Shown piece by piece: positions 1 to 7,777 of a stretch of 64,000 bases of DNA. Source of the DNA: Abyssalbus ytuae (GTDB taxonomy: Bacteria > Bacteroidota > Bacteroidia > Flavobacteriales > Flavobacteriaceae); contig NZ_CP094358.1 in assembly GCF_022807975.1 (NCBI RefSeq), positions 3,968,001-4,032,000 of the forward strand. The letters run 5' to 3'. Both the position numbers and the translations under genes were made by a program. Numbering within the stretch: the first letter of the stretch is position 1; the number at the start of each line of letters is the position of its first letter. A model generated the notes under the pieces. It did no database searches. It was not told the origin of the DNA and saw only the letters and a program-made list of their open reading frames with translations.

Positions 1-18
1 TACTTAATTTTACCAATC

Positions 19-711
19 ATGAAAAAAATTACAATTGCCATAGACGGGTTCTCCTCAACCGGAAAAAGTACCATAGCAAAACAGCTTGCCCAAAAACTAG
101 GTTATGTATATGTGGATACGGGGGCAATGTACAGGGCCGTTACTCTTTATGCACTTCAACATAAATACATAAATAATGGAGAAGATAACAGTGAGGGGCT
201 TATTAACCATTTAGATAAAATTTATGTAGAATTTAAATTTAATCATGAGTTGGGTTTTGCTGAAATGTATCTTAACGGGAAAAATGTAGAAAAAGAAATC
301 AGGACTCTGCAAGTGTCAAATTTTGTCAGTAAAATTTCAGCAATACCGGAGGTAAGAAAAAAATTAGTCCAATTACAAAAAGAAATGGGTAAAAATAAAG
401 GTATTGTGATGGATGGCAGGGATATAGGTACTGTAGTTTTTCCTGATGCCGAATTAAAACTGTTTATGACCGCCTCTCCCGAGCACAGGGCAATGAGAAG
501 GTACAAGGAGTTGATTGACAGGAGAGAAGATGTCAAATATGAAGAAGTCCTGAATAATGTGCAAAACCGTGATTATTTAGATGCTAACAGGGAAATTTCA
601 CCTTTAAAAAAGGCAGAGGATGCAATTGAATTTGATAATAGCGATATGGGTTTGGAGGAGCAGTTTGAACGTATTTACAATTTTGCGATCAGGGTTATAA
701 ATGAAAAATAA
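19..711 (+). CDS. cmk: Cytidylate kinase
   Basis: Phosphorylates CMP and dCMP with ATP in the cytoplasm, feeding pyrimidine nucleotide synthesis. The 230-residue protein has the family's P-loop near its N-terminus (GFSSTGKST, about residues 10-18), the nucleotide-binding DTGAMYRA segment (about 33-40) and the DGRDIGTVVFPDA block (about 133-145), followed by the lid-like arginine-rich region. Length is normal for bacterial Cmk. It lies directly upstream of rpsA on the same strand, a classical bacterial pairing, but a good promoter in the 219-bp gap suggests rpsA is also transcribed by itself. Only 18 bases precede the start in this window, so its own promoter cannot be judged. Confidence 0.96.
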   Translation: MKKITIAIDGFSSTGKSTIAKQLAQKLGYVYVDTGAMYRAVTLYALQHKYINNGEDNSEGLINHLDKIYVEFKFNHELGFAEMYLNGKNVEKEIRTLQVSNFVSKISAIPEVRKKLVQLQKEMGKNKGIVMDGRDIGTVVFPDAELKLFMTASPEHRAMRRYKELIDRREDVKYEEVLNNVQNRDYLDANREISPLKKAEDAIEFDNSDMGLEEQFERIYNFAIRVINEK

Positions 712-777
712 ACATAGTTATACCACATAAAAACTACTTCAAAATGTAAATTAGTTATTTCTTTTTTTGTATAATTC

Positions 778-809
778 TTTGTAAATCAAATTATATAGTT
801 GTAATTTTG
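778..809 (+). promoter_or_regulatory. Bacteroidota-type promoter of rpsA
   Basis: TTTG at 778-781 and TAATTTTG at 802-809 match the Bacteroidota housekeeping consensus (-33 TTTG, -7 TAnnTTTG) with a 20-base spacer. The predicted transcript would have a leader of about 115 nt before rpsA. That is long enough to hold a regulatory structure, but I see no strong hairpin in it. Confidence 0.6.
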
Positions 810-930
810 CAAACCTTTTTAACAATGCTAAAAGAGGAAAAAGGATAAAAACTAAAATTATAATTAACATCTTCTGTATTTAATTTGCTGACCTCTTTAT
901 TAAGTGCAGAATACAAAATTTTAATCAGCA

Positions 931-2745
931 ATGGCTGAAACTAAAACAAAATCCGGAACAAAGGAAACTAAAAATGCTCCAGAAGCAACAGTTAAAGAAA
1001 CAGTAAATCCGGAAGAATTTTTAAAAAACTTTAACTGGCACAATTATGAAGAAGGAATTGAGCAGGTTGAAGATGCCAAGTTAAAAGAGTTTGAAGAGCT
1101 TGTAGAAAAAAACTTTGTTGATACTGCAGATGAGGAAGTGGTAGAAGGTACAGTTGTTCATTTAACTGACAGAGAAGCTATTATTGATATCAATGCAAAA
1201 TCCGAAGGGGTTATTTCTTTAAACGAATTTCGTTATAATCCTGATTTAAAAATCGGTGATAAAGTTGAAGTTCTTATTGATGTTCGTGAAGATAAAACCG
1301 GGCAATTAGTATTATCTCACAGAAAAGCAAGAACAATTAAAGCCTGGGATAGAGTGAATGCTGCTCACGATAGTGGGGAAATTGTTAACGGTTTTGTTAA
1401 GTGCAGAACAAAAGGAGGTATGATTGTTGACGTTTTTGGAATTGAAGCTTTCTTACCCGGCTCTCAAATCGATGTTAAACCAATCCGCGATTACGATCAG
1501 TATGTAGGTAAAACAATGGAGTTTAAAGTGGTTAAAATTAACCATGAATTTAAAAACGTTGTTGTATCTCATAAAGCTCTTATTGAAGCTGATATCGAAG
1601 AACAGAAAAAAGAAATTATCGGTCAACTAGAAAAAGGTCAGGTACTGGAAGGTGTAGTGAAAAATATTACCTCTTACGGTGTGTTCATTGACCTTGGTGG
1701 TGTTGACGGATTAATCCATATTACCGACCTTTCTTGGTCACGTATTAACCATCCTAACGAAGTGGTTGAATTAGATCAGAAATTGAATGTTGTTATCCTT
1801 GACTTTGATGATAACAAATCAAGAATTCAATTAGGTCTTAAACAATTACAAAAACATCCTTGGGATGCCTTAGGAGAAGAGGTGAAAGTAGGGGATAAGG
1901 TAAAAGGAAAAGTAGTTGTAATAGCTGACTACGGTGCATTTATTGAAGTTGCAGAAGGTGTTGAAGGATTAATTCACGTTTCTGAAATGTCATGGAGTAC
2001 CCATTTACGTTCAGCTCAGGATTTTGTAAGTGTGGGTGATGAGGTTGAAGCAGTTATACTTACTTTAGACAGGGAAGAGCGTAAAATGTCTCTTGGTATC
2101 AAACAACTTACTCCCGATCCATGGACAGATATTACTACTAAATACCCTGTAGGTTCAAGACATACCGGTGTGGTTCGTAACTTTACAAACTTTGGTGTGT
2201 TTGTTGAATTAGAAGAAGGGATTGACGGATTAATTTATATTTCTGACCTTTCATGGACTAAGAAGATCAAACACCCATCAGAGTTTGTAAATGTTGGGGA
2301 TAAGTTGGAAGTAGAGGTTCTTGAGCTTGATGTTGAAGGACGTAAATTAAGTTTAGGTCACAAACAAACTACTGAAAACCCTTGGGACAAATACGAGCAG
2401 GAATTTGCAGTAGGGACTACTCATAATGCTGAAATAACTGAAATCGTAGATAAAGGTGCTACTATTAATTTTAACGAAGACATAGTTGCATTTGTTCCTT
2501 CCCGTCATTTAGAAAAAGAAGATGGAAAAAAACTTAAAAAAGGTGAAAGCGCAGACTTTAAGATAATTGAATTCAATAAAGAATTCAAAAGAGTGGTTGC
2601 TTCTCATACTGCTATCTTCAGAGATGAGGAAGAAAAGAATGTTAAAGCAGCATCCAAAAATACTTCACAAGTTGAAAGAACAACTCTTGGAGATTTAGAT
2701 GCTTTAGCAGAACTTAAAGAAAAAATGGAGAAGAATAAAAAATAA
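931..2745 (+). CDS. rpsA: 30S ribosomal protein S1
   Basis: RNA-binding protein of the small ribosomal subunit. The 604-residue protein carries six S1 (OB-fold) repeats, beginning around residues 70, 150, 235, 320, 410 and 495. The central ones show the diagnostic pattern of a YGVFIDLGGVDGLIHI-like strand followed by DLSW or EMSW. It has a charged, low-complexity N-terminus (first 40 residues rich in K, T and E) and a lysine-rich C-terminus, and is somewhat longer than the roughly 557-residue E. coli protein. Flavobacterial ribosomes seldom use Shine-Dalgarno pairing for initiation, so S1-dependent mRNA binding is likely to matter (inference). A strong terminator follows immediately. Confidence 0.96.
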   Translation: MAETKTKSGTKETKNAPEATVKETVNPEEFLKNFNWHNYEEGIEQVEDAKLKEFEELVEKNFVDTADEEVVEGTVVHLTDREAIIDINAKSEGVISLNEFRYNPDLKIGDKVEVLIDVREDKTGQLVLSHRKARTIKAWDRVNAAHDSGEIVNGFVKCRTKGGMIVDVFGIEAFLPGSQIDVKPIRDYDQYVGKTMEFKVVKINHEFKNVVVSHKALIEADIEEQKKEIIGQLEKGQVLEGVVKNITSYGVFIDLGGVDGLIHITDLSWSRINHPNEVVELDQKLNVVILDFDDNKSRIQLGLKQLQKHPWDALGEEVKVGDKVKGKVVVIADYGAFIEVAEGVEGLIHVSEMSWSTHLRSAQDFVSVGDEVEAVILTLDREERKMSLGIKQLTPDPWTDITTKYPVGSRHTGVVRNFTNFGVFVELEEGIDGLIYISDLSWTKKIKHPSEFVNVGDKLEVEVLELDVEGRKLSLGHKQTTENPWDKYEQEFAVGTTHNAEITEIVDKGATINFNEDIVAFVPSRHLEKEDGKKLKKGESADFKIIEFNKEFKRVVASHTAIFRDEEEKNVKAASKNTSQVERTTLGDLDALAELKEKMEKNKK

Positions 2746-2770
2746 TTTTTCTTATTCACATATTAGTATG

Positions 2771-2799
2771 AAGCCTTCGCATTGCGAAGGCTTTTTTTT
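2771..2799. terminator. Intrinsic terminator after rpsA
   Basis: A 10-bp perfect stem (AAGCCTTCGC / GCGAAGGCTT) with a 3-base loop is followed by a run of T. It ends rpsA; the convergent gene starts its 3' end 50 bp further on. Confidence 0.88.
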
Positions 2800-2848
2800 C
2801 ATTTTAAAACTGTTAATGTGTTATATGAAAGAAAAATAATAAAGGATC

Positions 2849-3589
2849 TTATTTTACATACCAGTCTCTTAGCCTTACCTCAATGGAGCTATCTTTTTCA
2901 TTAACCAGTTTTTTGAATAATTCAGTATTACTCATAGCAGGCCTACCTCTGTAATGATAAGGATAAACAATGTGTGGTTTAAATTCCAAAACAGCACTTG
3001 CGGCTTGTTGTTCGGTCATAGTAAAAGGGAGATTCATGCATATAAAAGCAACGTCTATATTTTGAAGGGATCTCATTTCGGGTATATCTTCGGTGTCCCC
3101 GCTTATATAAAAATTTTTATTATTAAGTTGTAACACATAACTATTGCCCCATCCTTTTTTATGCCTGGCAGTATCATCATCTGGTAAGTTATACATTGGA
3201 AAAGCAGTAATTTTTATGTCTTTAATGTGTGTTGTATCCCCATTGTTTAAAATAATAGCATTTTTTTTCATGTTATCATCGAGTTCCTCAGCTACTGATT
3301 GAGGGATAATAAAGGTAGCTTTAGAAATATTAATACCCTCTAAGGTTTCTTTGTTTAAATGATCTCCATGAGCATGAGTTATTATTATGACATCAGGAGA
3401 GGTAAGTGAAGAAAATTTTTTTGCACCCCCGTATGGATCAATATATACAGTTATGTCTTCAGTTTCTAAAACTACCGACCCATGCGTTATTGGTTGAATC
3501 TTCACCCCATTTATAATGTCAGGTTCTATTAGTTGGGCAAAAGTGAAATGGGATAAAAACAAAAAGCATATGAAAGTATTGATTCTCAT
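2849..3589 (-). CDS. Exported metallo-beta-lactamase-fold hydrolase (UlaG-like)
   Basis: A 246-residue protein with an N-terminal hydrophobic signal peptide (MRINTFICFLFLSHFTFA, cleavage probably before Q19), so probably periplasmic. The mature part has the metallo-beta-lactamase metal motif as THAHGDHLN (about residues 71-79), preceded by the YIDPYGG strand and followed by a GDTEDIPE segment that supplies the bridging aspartate. This layout matches the UlaG-like 'Zn-dependent hydrolases of the beta-lactamase fold'. The substrate is unknown and nothing in the neighbourhood indicates one. It stands alone between the rpsA terminator and a MarR-GNAT gene on the same strand, 72 bp downstream of that gene. 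Confidence 0.8.
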   Translation of the reverse strand: MRINTFICFLFLSHFTFAQLIEPDIINGVKIQPITHGSVVLETEDITVYIDPYGGAKKFSSLTSPDVIIITHAHGDHLNKETLEGINISKATFIIPQSVAEELDDNMKKNAIILNNGDTTHIKDIKITAFPMYNLPDDDTARHKKGWGNSYVLQLNNKNFYISGDTEDIPEMRSLQNIDVAFICMNLPFTMTEQQAASAVLEFKPHIVYPYHYRGRPAMSNTELFKKLVNEKDSSIEVRLRDWYVK

Positions 3590-3661
3590 AAAGTTATAAT
3601 TTTATTAAAAATAAAAAATCAATAATTACCATTATGCTTTTTTAACTTAAAATTACCAGTA

Positions 3662-4609
3662 CTATAAATTTAATTCCATTTTTATATTGCTTCTCAGGTA
3701 GGGAGTATTCTTCTCCAGGGCAACTTCTTTAAAGCCATATTTTTTATATAAATGAATTGCGTTTTCAAGTTTTGTATTAGAATATAAGATTATTTTTTTC
3801 CAGTTTTTGGATTTTGCAAAGTTTATGGAAAATTCCAGCATTTTATTTCCTATTTTTCTTTTCTGATATTTTTCAGTAACAGCCATTTTTCCTAATTCGT
3901 AGATATCATTTTCTGTTTTTATAAAACAAAAGCATCCTACTATTTCCTGACCGATCTTAGAAAAAAATATATGGCCACCTTTATTAATAATTGTTTCCTC
4001 GGAGTTCTCTAATAATTTGGCATCATGAGGTTCTACCACAAAGTATTTTTCCAACCACTCAATATTCAACTCTTTAAAGTGTTTGTTATATTCCTTTCGA
4101 TAGTTCACTATTTCCACTTCTTTTTCCAGAAATTTTTTGTAATCACTTATTATATTTTTGCTAATTTCATGTTCTTCCAATGCTGATTCTAAAACAACAA
4201 TTTGTTCAATAAAGTTCATATTTAAGTACGATGAATATTTTTTTAAAGTTATATCTGTAATTTTCCATAAAGGGGTCATTTTTTCAAATATACTTTTACC
4301 TTTTTCCGAAAGCCCTATTATTTTTTTCCTTTGGTCAGTCACATCTTTTCTTGTAATAATTAAATTCTTTTCTTTAAGTTTATTTATATATTGAGTAATG
4401 GCAGGTTGAGTTATTTTTAATTTATCTGTAATTTCTACAGTGGTAATTTCTTTTTCATCTGCAATGGTTTTAAAAACCGGAAACAAATACGGATCAAAAT
4501 CAATTTCAAAAGTTTTATAAACTCTGTTTATTTCTTTCATTAAGTCTTCACTTAATCTTTTTAAGCGAGAACCTAATCCTAATTCCTGAAATTCTTTTAA
4601 TTTATCCAT
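3662..4609 (-). CDS. MarR-type regulator fused to a GNAT acetyltransferase
   Basis: A 315-residue two-domain protein. Residues about 10-140 form a MarR winged helix: a TTVEITDKLKITQPAITQYI recognition region, then a DQRKK wing and an LSEKGKSIFEKM segment. Residues about 165-315 form a GNAT domain, with ELGKMAVTEKYQKRKIGNKM as the acetyl-CoA-binding strand and loop, and LYKKYGFKE near the end. The combination is a known bacterial architecture; the acetyl acceptor is unknown. It probably regulates itself or a neighbour and may acetylate a small molecule or protein. Upstream lies a 382-bp AT-rich gap, the only plausible promoter region. The start is the ATG that precedes a normal MarR N-terminus. 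Confidence 0.82.
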   Translation of the reverse strand: MDKLKEFQELGLGSRLKRLSEDLMKEINRVYKTFEIDFDPYLFPVFKTIADEKEITTVEITDKLKITQPAITQYINKLKEKNLIITRKDVTDQRKKIIGLSEKGKSIFEKMTPLWKITDITLKKYSSYLNMNFIEQIVVLESALEEHEISKNIISDYKKFLEKEVEIVNYRKEYNKHFKELNIEWLEKYFVVEPHDAKLLENSEETIINKGGHIFFSKIGQEIVGCFCFIKTENDIYELGKMAVTEKYQKRKIGNKMLEFSINFAKSKNWKKIILYSNTKLENAIHLYKKYGFKEVALEKNTPYLRSNIKMELNL

Positions 4610-4991
4610 AAGTAAATATATAAATGCTTATGTAAATATAATAAAAATATTATACGATTATTTAAAATATGGGGATGGATATTTTTTGAAGAGAAAATTT
4701 AAAATATTCTATTATCAATCAGGCAATTGAAATAAAAATAAAATCATTAAATCAAATATTTTTTTTAAAAAAAATTATAAATATTCAATTTTTTGTTTAT
4801 TTTTATTGCCGTAAATTTTGATTAATTACATAGTTTATTATATTTGCCTATAGAAAGGCTTATGGATAAATAAAGTAATTTGTTTAACATAAACATAATA
4901 AAAACCCAAATTAATAATTTTAATGTGTATTTATCTTACCTAAATTTATTTGATAAATATACTTTTATATGAACTACTTACTTATACTATT
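4610..4991. other. AT-rich divergent intergenic region
   Basis: This 382-bp gap lies between divergent genes. The only feature I can support is the promoter at 4817-4846. The rest is A/T homopolymer-rich sequence without an open frame or a strong hairpin. Confidence 0.5.
4817..4846 (+). promoter_or_regulatory. Bacteroidota-type promoter of the coiled-coil gene
   Basis: TTTG at 4817-4820 and TATATTTG at 4839-4846 with an 18-base spacer. This is one of the best consensus matches in the window and predicts a leader of about 140 nt. Confidence 0.62.
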
Positions 4992-5885
4992 ATGGCTGCG
5001 GAATCTAAAAACAACAACGGTTTAAAAGCTATAGTCGGCATCTTAGGCGTCGCTTTAGCAGGTATTCTTTTCTACGCTTACACTTTGTATAGCGATAATC
5101 AAGATAGTAAATCCAGAGTAAAAGAAGAACAAGCAATGGTCCTTGAGGAGCTAAATAATATTAAAGCTGATTACGACCGTGAACTTCAATCAAACAAAAG
5201 AGCAAGTAAAGATCTTGTAAGAGCAAGAGACCTTATTGTTAAATATATGGACTCTGTTAAAGTGCTGAATGCAGATATGCAGGCATTGTATCGTTTCAGG
5301 GCTCAGGTTAGAACTTTGGTAAAAGAAAGAGAAAAACTTATTAAACAAAATAAATCTTTAAGAAGATCTAATAGAAGATTGACTGTAGAGAGAGATAGTA
5401 CTGTATTAGTTTTAGAACAGCAGTCTGTATTTACCGATTCATTAATTGTTCAGAATACAGAACTTGCAAAAGCTGTGGAAGCCGGTGCTTCTTTAAACTT
5501 GGCCAGTATGAATATTGATGCTGTTAAAGTGCGTAATAATGGTAAGATGGTATCTACAGATAATGCTAAAAGAGCTGATAAAATTCAGGTTTGTTATACT
5601 GTAGGAGGCAATAAACTTGCGAAGTCAGGAGCAAAACAATTTTATGTACAACTCATAGCACCAAATGGTAGTATAATGGGAGAAAGGGCTGTAGCAGCAA
5701 ATGCTGAGGAAGGTACCAATATTACTTATAGCAAACCTTCAAGTTTCTTTTATGAAAATACACCTCTTGATGTGTGTGTTTTTATAAATAAACCCGGTAG
5801 CGATTTTGGGAAAGGAAACTATGAAGTAAAAGTGTTTGATGAAAAACTGATCGAATTAGGATCAACAAAGTTTGCACTTAATTAA
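4992..5885 (+). CDS. Membrane-anchored coiled-coil protein, unknown function
   Basis: The start is placed at the ATG at 4992 (MAAESKNNNG), because the 14 codons upstream run through leader-like sequence. The 297-residue protein has one transmembrane helix (about residues 11-31, GLKAIVGILGVALAGILFYAY). A long charged coiled coil follows (about 35-165, rich in K, E, R and L), then a compact C-terminal domain (about 175-297) with alternating strands. The topology suggests an inner-membrane anchor with the coiled coil in the periplasm. Similar proteins are widespread in Flavobacteriaceae, often under generic or misleading names. I cannot assign a function. It is transcribed alone, from a good promoter to a perfect terminator. 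Confidence 0.75.
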   Translation: MAAESKNNNGLKAIVGILGVALAGILFYAYTLYSDNQDSKSRVKEEQAMVLEELNNIKADYDRELQSNKRASKDLVRARDLIVKYMDSVKVLNADMQALYRFRAQVRTLVKEREKLIKQNKSLRRSNRRLTVERDSTVLVLEQQSVFTDSLIVQNTELAKAVEAGASLNLASMNIDAVKVRNNGKMVSTDNAKRADKIQVCYTVGGNKLAKSGAKQFYVQLIAPNGSIMGERAVAANAEEGTNITYSKPSSFFYENTPLDVCVFINKPGSDFGKGNYEVKVFDEKLIELGSTKFALN

Positions 5886-5921
5886 TATGAAATAGTAGAT
5901 TATATCAAATATAATAGTATT

Positions 5922-5949
5922 AAAAAAGCACCTTTTAAGGTGCTTTTTT
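5922..5949. terminator. Bidirectional terminator
   Basis: A perfect palindrome with arms AAAAAAGCACCTTT / AAAGGTGCTTTTTT lies between the convergent coiled-coil gene and fumC. It has A-tract and T-tract flanks usable from both strands. Confidence 0.88.
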
Positions 5950-5971
5950 AATATATATAATTTTAATACTA

Positions 5972-7369
5972 TTACTTCAGGCTGCCTACCATATCTTCAG
6001 GTTTAACCCATTCATCGTATTCTTCAGCCGTTACATAACCTAAATTTATTGCCTCTTCTTTTAGAGTAGATCCGTTTTTGTGAGCAGTATTTGCTATTTC
6101 TGCAGCTTTGTAATATCCTATTTTTGTATTAAGAGCTGTCACAAGCATTAAAGAATTATTTAAAAGTTCTTTAATTCTAACATGATTCGGTTCTATTCCT
6201 CTTGCGCAATGCTCTTCAAAACTCATGCAAGCATCTCCCAGCAATCTGGCCGATTGAAGAATATTGGAAGCCATCACCGGTTTAAAAACATTTAATTCGT
6301 AATGTCCCTGGGTTCCACCAATGGTTATGGCTACATCGTTACCCATAACCTGGGCACAGACCATGGTAAGGGCTTCACATTGAGTAGGATTTACTTTTCC
6401 AGGCATTATAGAACTTCCCGGTTCATTGGCGGGAATGATTATCTCTCCAATTCCGCTACGTGGACCAGATGCCATTAACCTTATATCATTGGCGATTTTG
6501 TTTAAAGACACGGCAATTTGTTTTAGTGCTCCATGGGTTTCTACAAAAGCATCGTGGGCTGCCAATGCCTCAAATTTGTTTTCGGCAGACTTAAAAGGTA
6601 ATTCGCTGAATTTTGATATATATTCTGCTACGCGTTTTGCATAACCCTTAGGAGTATTAAGTCCGGTTCCTACTGCAGTACCTCCCAAAGCGAGTTCACT
6701 TAAATGTTCAAGAGTATTGTTTAGGGCCTTTAATCCATGATCAAGCTGCGAAACATATCCGGAGAATTCTTGCCCTAAAGTTAATGGTGTGGCATCCATT
6801 AAGTGGGTTCTACCTATTTTTACGACATTTTTAAATTCTTCAGATTTTTTCTTTAAGGTATCTCTTAATTTTATTATTCCCGGAATGGTAGTTTGTATAA
6901 TCATTTTATAGACAGCAATGTGCATGCCTGTTGGAAAAGTGTCATTCGAAGATTGAGATTTATTTACATCATCATTGGGTTGTAAGGTTTTTTCTCCTTC
7001 TCCTATTTTCTTTCCGGCTATTTGGTGAGCCCTGTTGGCAATAACTTCGTTCAAATTCATATTGCTTTGGGTGCCTGAACCGGTTTGCCAAATCACTAAA
7101 GGAAACTGATCGTTGTGTTTTCCTTCGAGTATTTCATCGCAAACCTGGGCGATAAGGTCTCTTTTTTCAATAGGGAGCACCCCTAATTCGCAATTAGTAT
7201 ATGCAGCAGCTTTTTTTAAATATGCGAAGCCATATATTATTTCAAGTGGCATAGAAGCAGGAGGACCTATTTTGAAATTGTTTCTCGATCTCTCTGTTTG
7301 CGCACCCCATAATTTATCGGCAGGTACTTTTACCTCACCCATGGTGTCTTTTTCTATTCTGTAATCCAT
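5972..7369 (-). CDS. fumC: Class II fumarate hydratase
   Basis: Interconverts fumarate and malate in the TCA cycle. The 465-residue protein has normal class II length and carries the superfamily signature [11 protein letters not shown] (about residues 318-328), the conserved SSNDTFPT segment (about 140-147) and the [10 protein letters not shown] active-site region (about 187-196). These motifs separate FumC from aspartate ammonia-lyase only by subtle differences. The fit to FumC is good throughout, including the N-terminal [12 protein letters not shown] strand. It is a single-gene unit: a terminator lies downstream and a -7 box is located 20 bp upstream of the start. Confidence 0.94.
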   Translation of the reverse strand: MDYRIEKDTMGEVKVPADKLWGAQTERSRNNFKIGPPASMPLEIIYGFAYLKKAAAYTNCELGVLPIEKRDLIAQVCDEILEGKHNDQFPLVIWQTGSGTQSNMNLNEVIANRAHQIAGKKIGEGEKTLQPNDDVNKSQSSNDTFPTGMHIAVYKMIIQTTIPGIIKLRDTLKKKSEEFKNVVKIGRTHLMDATPLTLGQEFSGYVSQLDHGLKALNNTLEHLSELALGGTAVGTGLNTPKGYAKRVAEYISKFSELPFKSAENKFEALAAHDAFVETHGALKQIAVSLNKIANDIRLMASGPRSGIGEIIIPANEPGSSIMPGKVNPTQCEALTMVCAQVMGNDVAITIGGTQGHYELNVFKPVMASNILQSARLLGDACMSFEEHCARGIEPNHVRIKELLNNSLMLVTALNTKIGYYKAAEIANTAHKNGSTLKEEAINLGYVTAEEYDEWVKPEDMVGSLK

Positions 7370-7388
7370 TTTTTAAATTGTTTATGTA

Positions 7389-7396
7389 CAAATTTA
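7389..7396 (-). promoter_or_regulatory. -7 box of fumC
   Basis: Reads TAAATTTG on the minus strand and matches TAnnTTTG. It lies 20 bp upstream of the fumC start. No clear -33 element is visible. Confidence 0.4.
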
Positions 7397-7534
7397 TGGC
7401 TTTAAAGAATAATTTTAATTGACGAAACTCAGTTTTATTATTAATTTTTTATTTTTTGAGGAGATGAAAAAATACATTTTTTTGCTTCTTATTAACAATT
7501 TTAAAAATACTTATGAAAAATTGATAATATGATT

Positions 7535-7542
7535 TATATTTG
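7535..7542 (+). promoter_or_regulatory. -7 box of the 57-residue membrane protein gene
   Basis: TATATTTG at 7535-7542 matches TAnnTTTG and sits 28 bp before the ATG of the small gene at 7571. Confidence 0.42.
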
Positions 7543-7570
7543 GCAGTGAATTCAGAAATTTCCGGAAATC

Positions 7571-7744
7571 ATGTTCGAATTTGATCAGTATCTTGGTTTT
7601 TTAGCTTTTTTAACAATCCTCACTATTGGATTTTGGTTGATGATATTTTTGTTAACTTTTGTGATCCCTTATTGGGTGGGTGGTTCTATTATTGAATTGT
7701 TAAAAGAAAAAAGAGAAGCTAGAAAAGCAAAACAAAGTGAATAA
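7571..7744 (+). CDS. Small membrane protein, 57 residues
   Basis: A short reading frame with its own -7 box, a clean ATG and a strong terminator overlapping the stop. It begins MFEFDQYLGFLAFLTILTIG and is mostly one or two hydrophobic helices (about residues 8-38). It ends in a basic tail rich in K, R and E (EKREARKAKQ). This pattern is typical of a single-pass small membrane protein with a positive cytoplasmic tail. I do not recognise a named family. Supporting evidence is the complete transcription unit (promoter, frame, terminator) between two minus-strand genes. Confidence 0.6.
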   Translation: MFEFDQYLGFLAFLTILTIGFWLMIFLLTFVIPYWVGGSIIELLKEKREARKAKQSE

Positions 7745-7772
7745 AAAAAGAAGCCTGCTGGCTTCTTTTTTT
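7743..7772. terminator. Bidirectional terminator
   Basis: A 13-bp stem (AAAAAAAGAAGCC / GGCTTCTTTTTTT) with a TGCT loop overlaps the stop codon of the small membrane protein gene. It also ends the convergent receptor gene. Confidence 0.85.
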
Positions 7773-7777
7773 GTTTT

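Noticed and set aside
810-930. Riboswitch or autoregulatory structure in the rpsA leader
   Set aside because: No stable hairpin or known motif could be seen; it is only a long leader.
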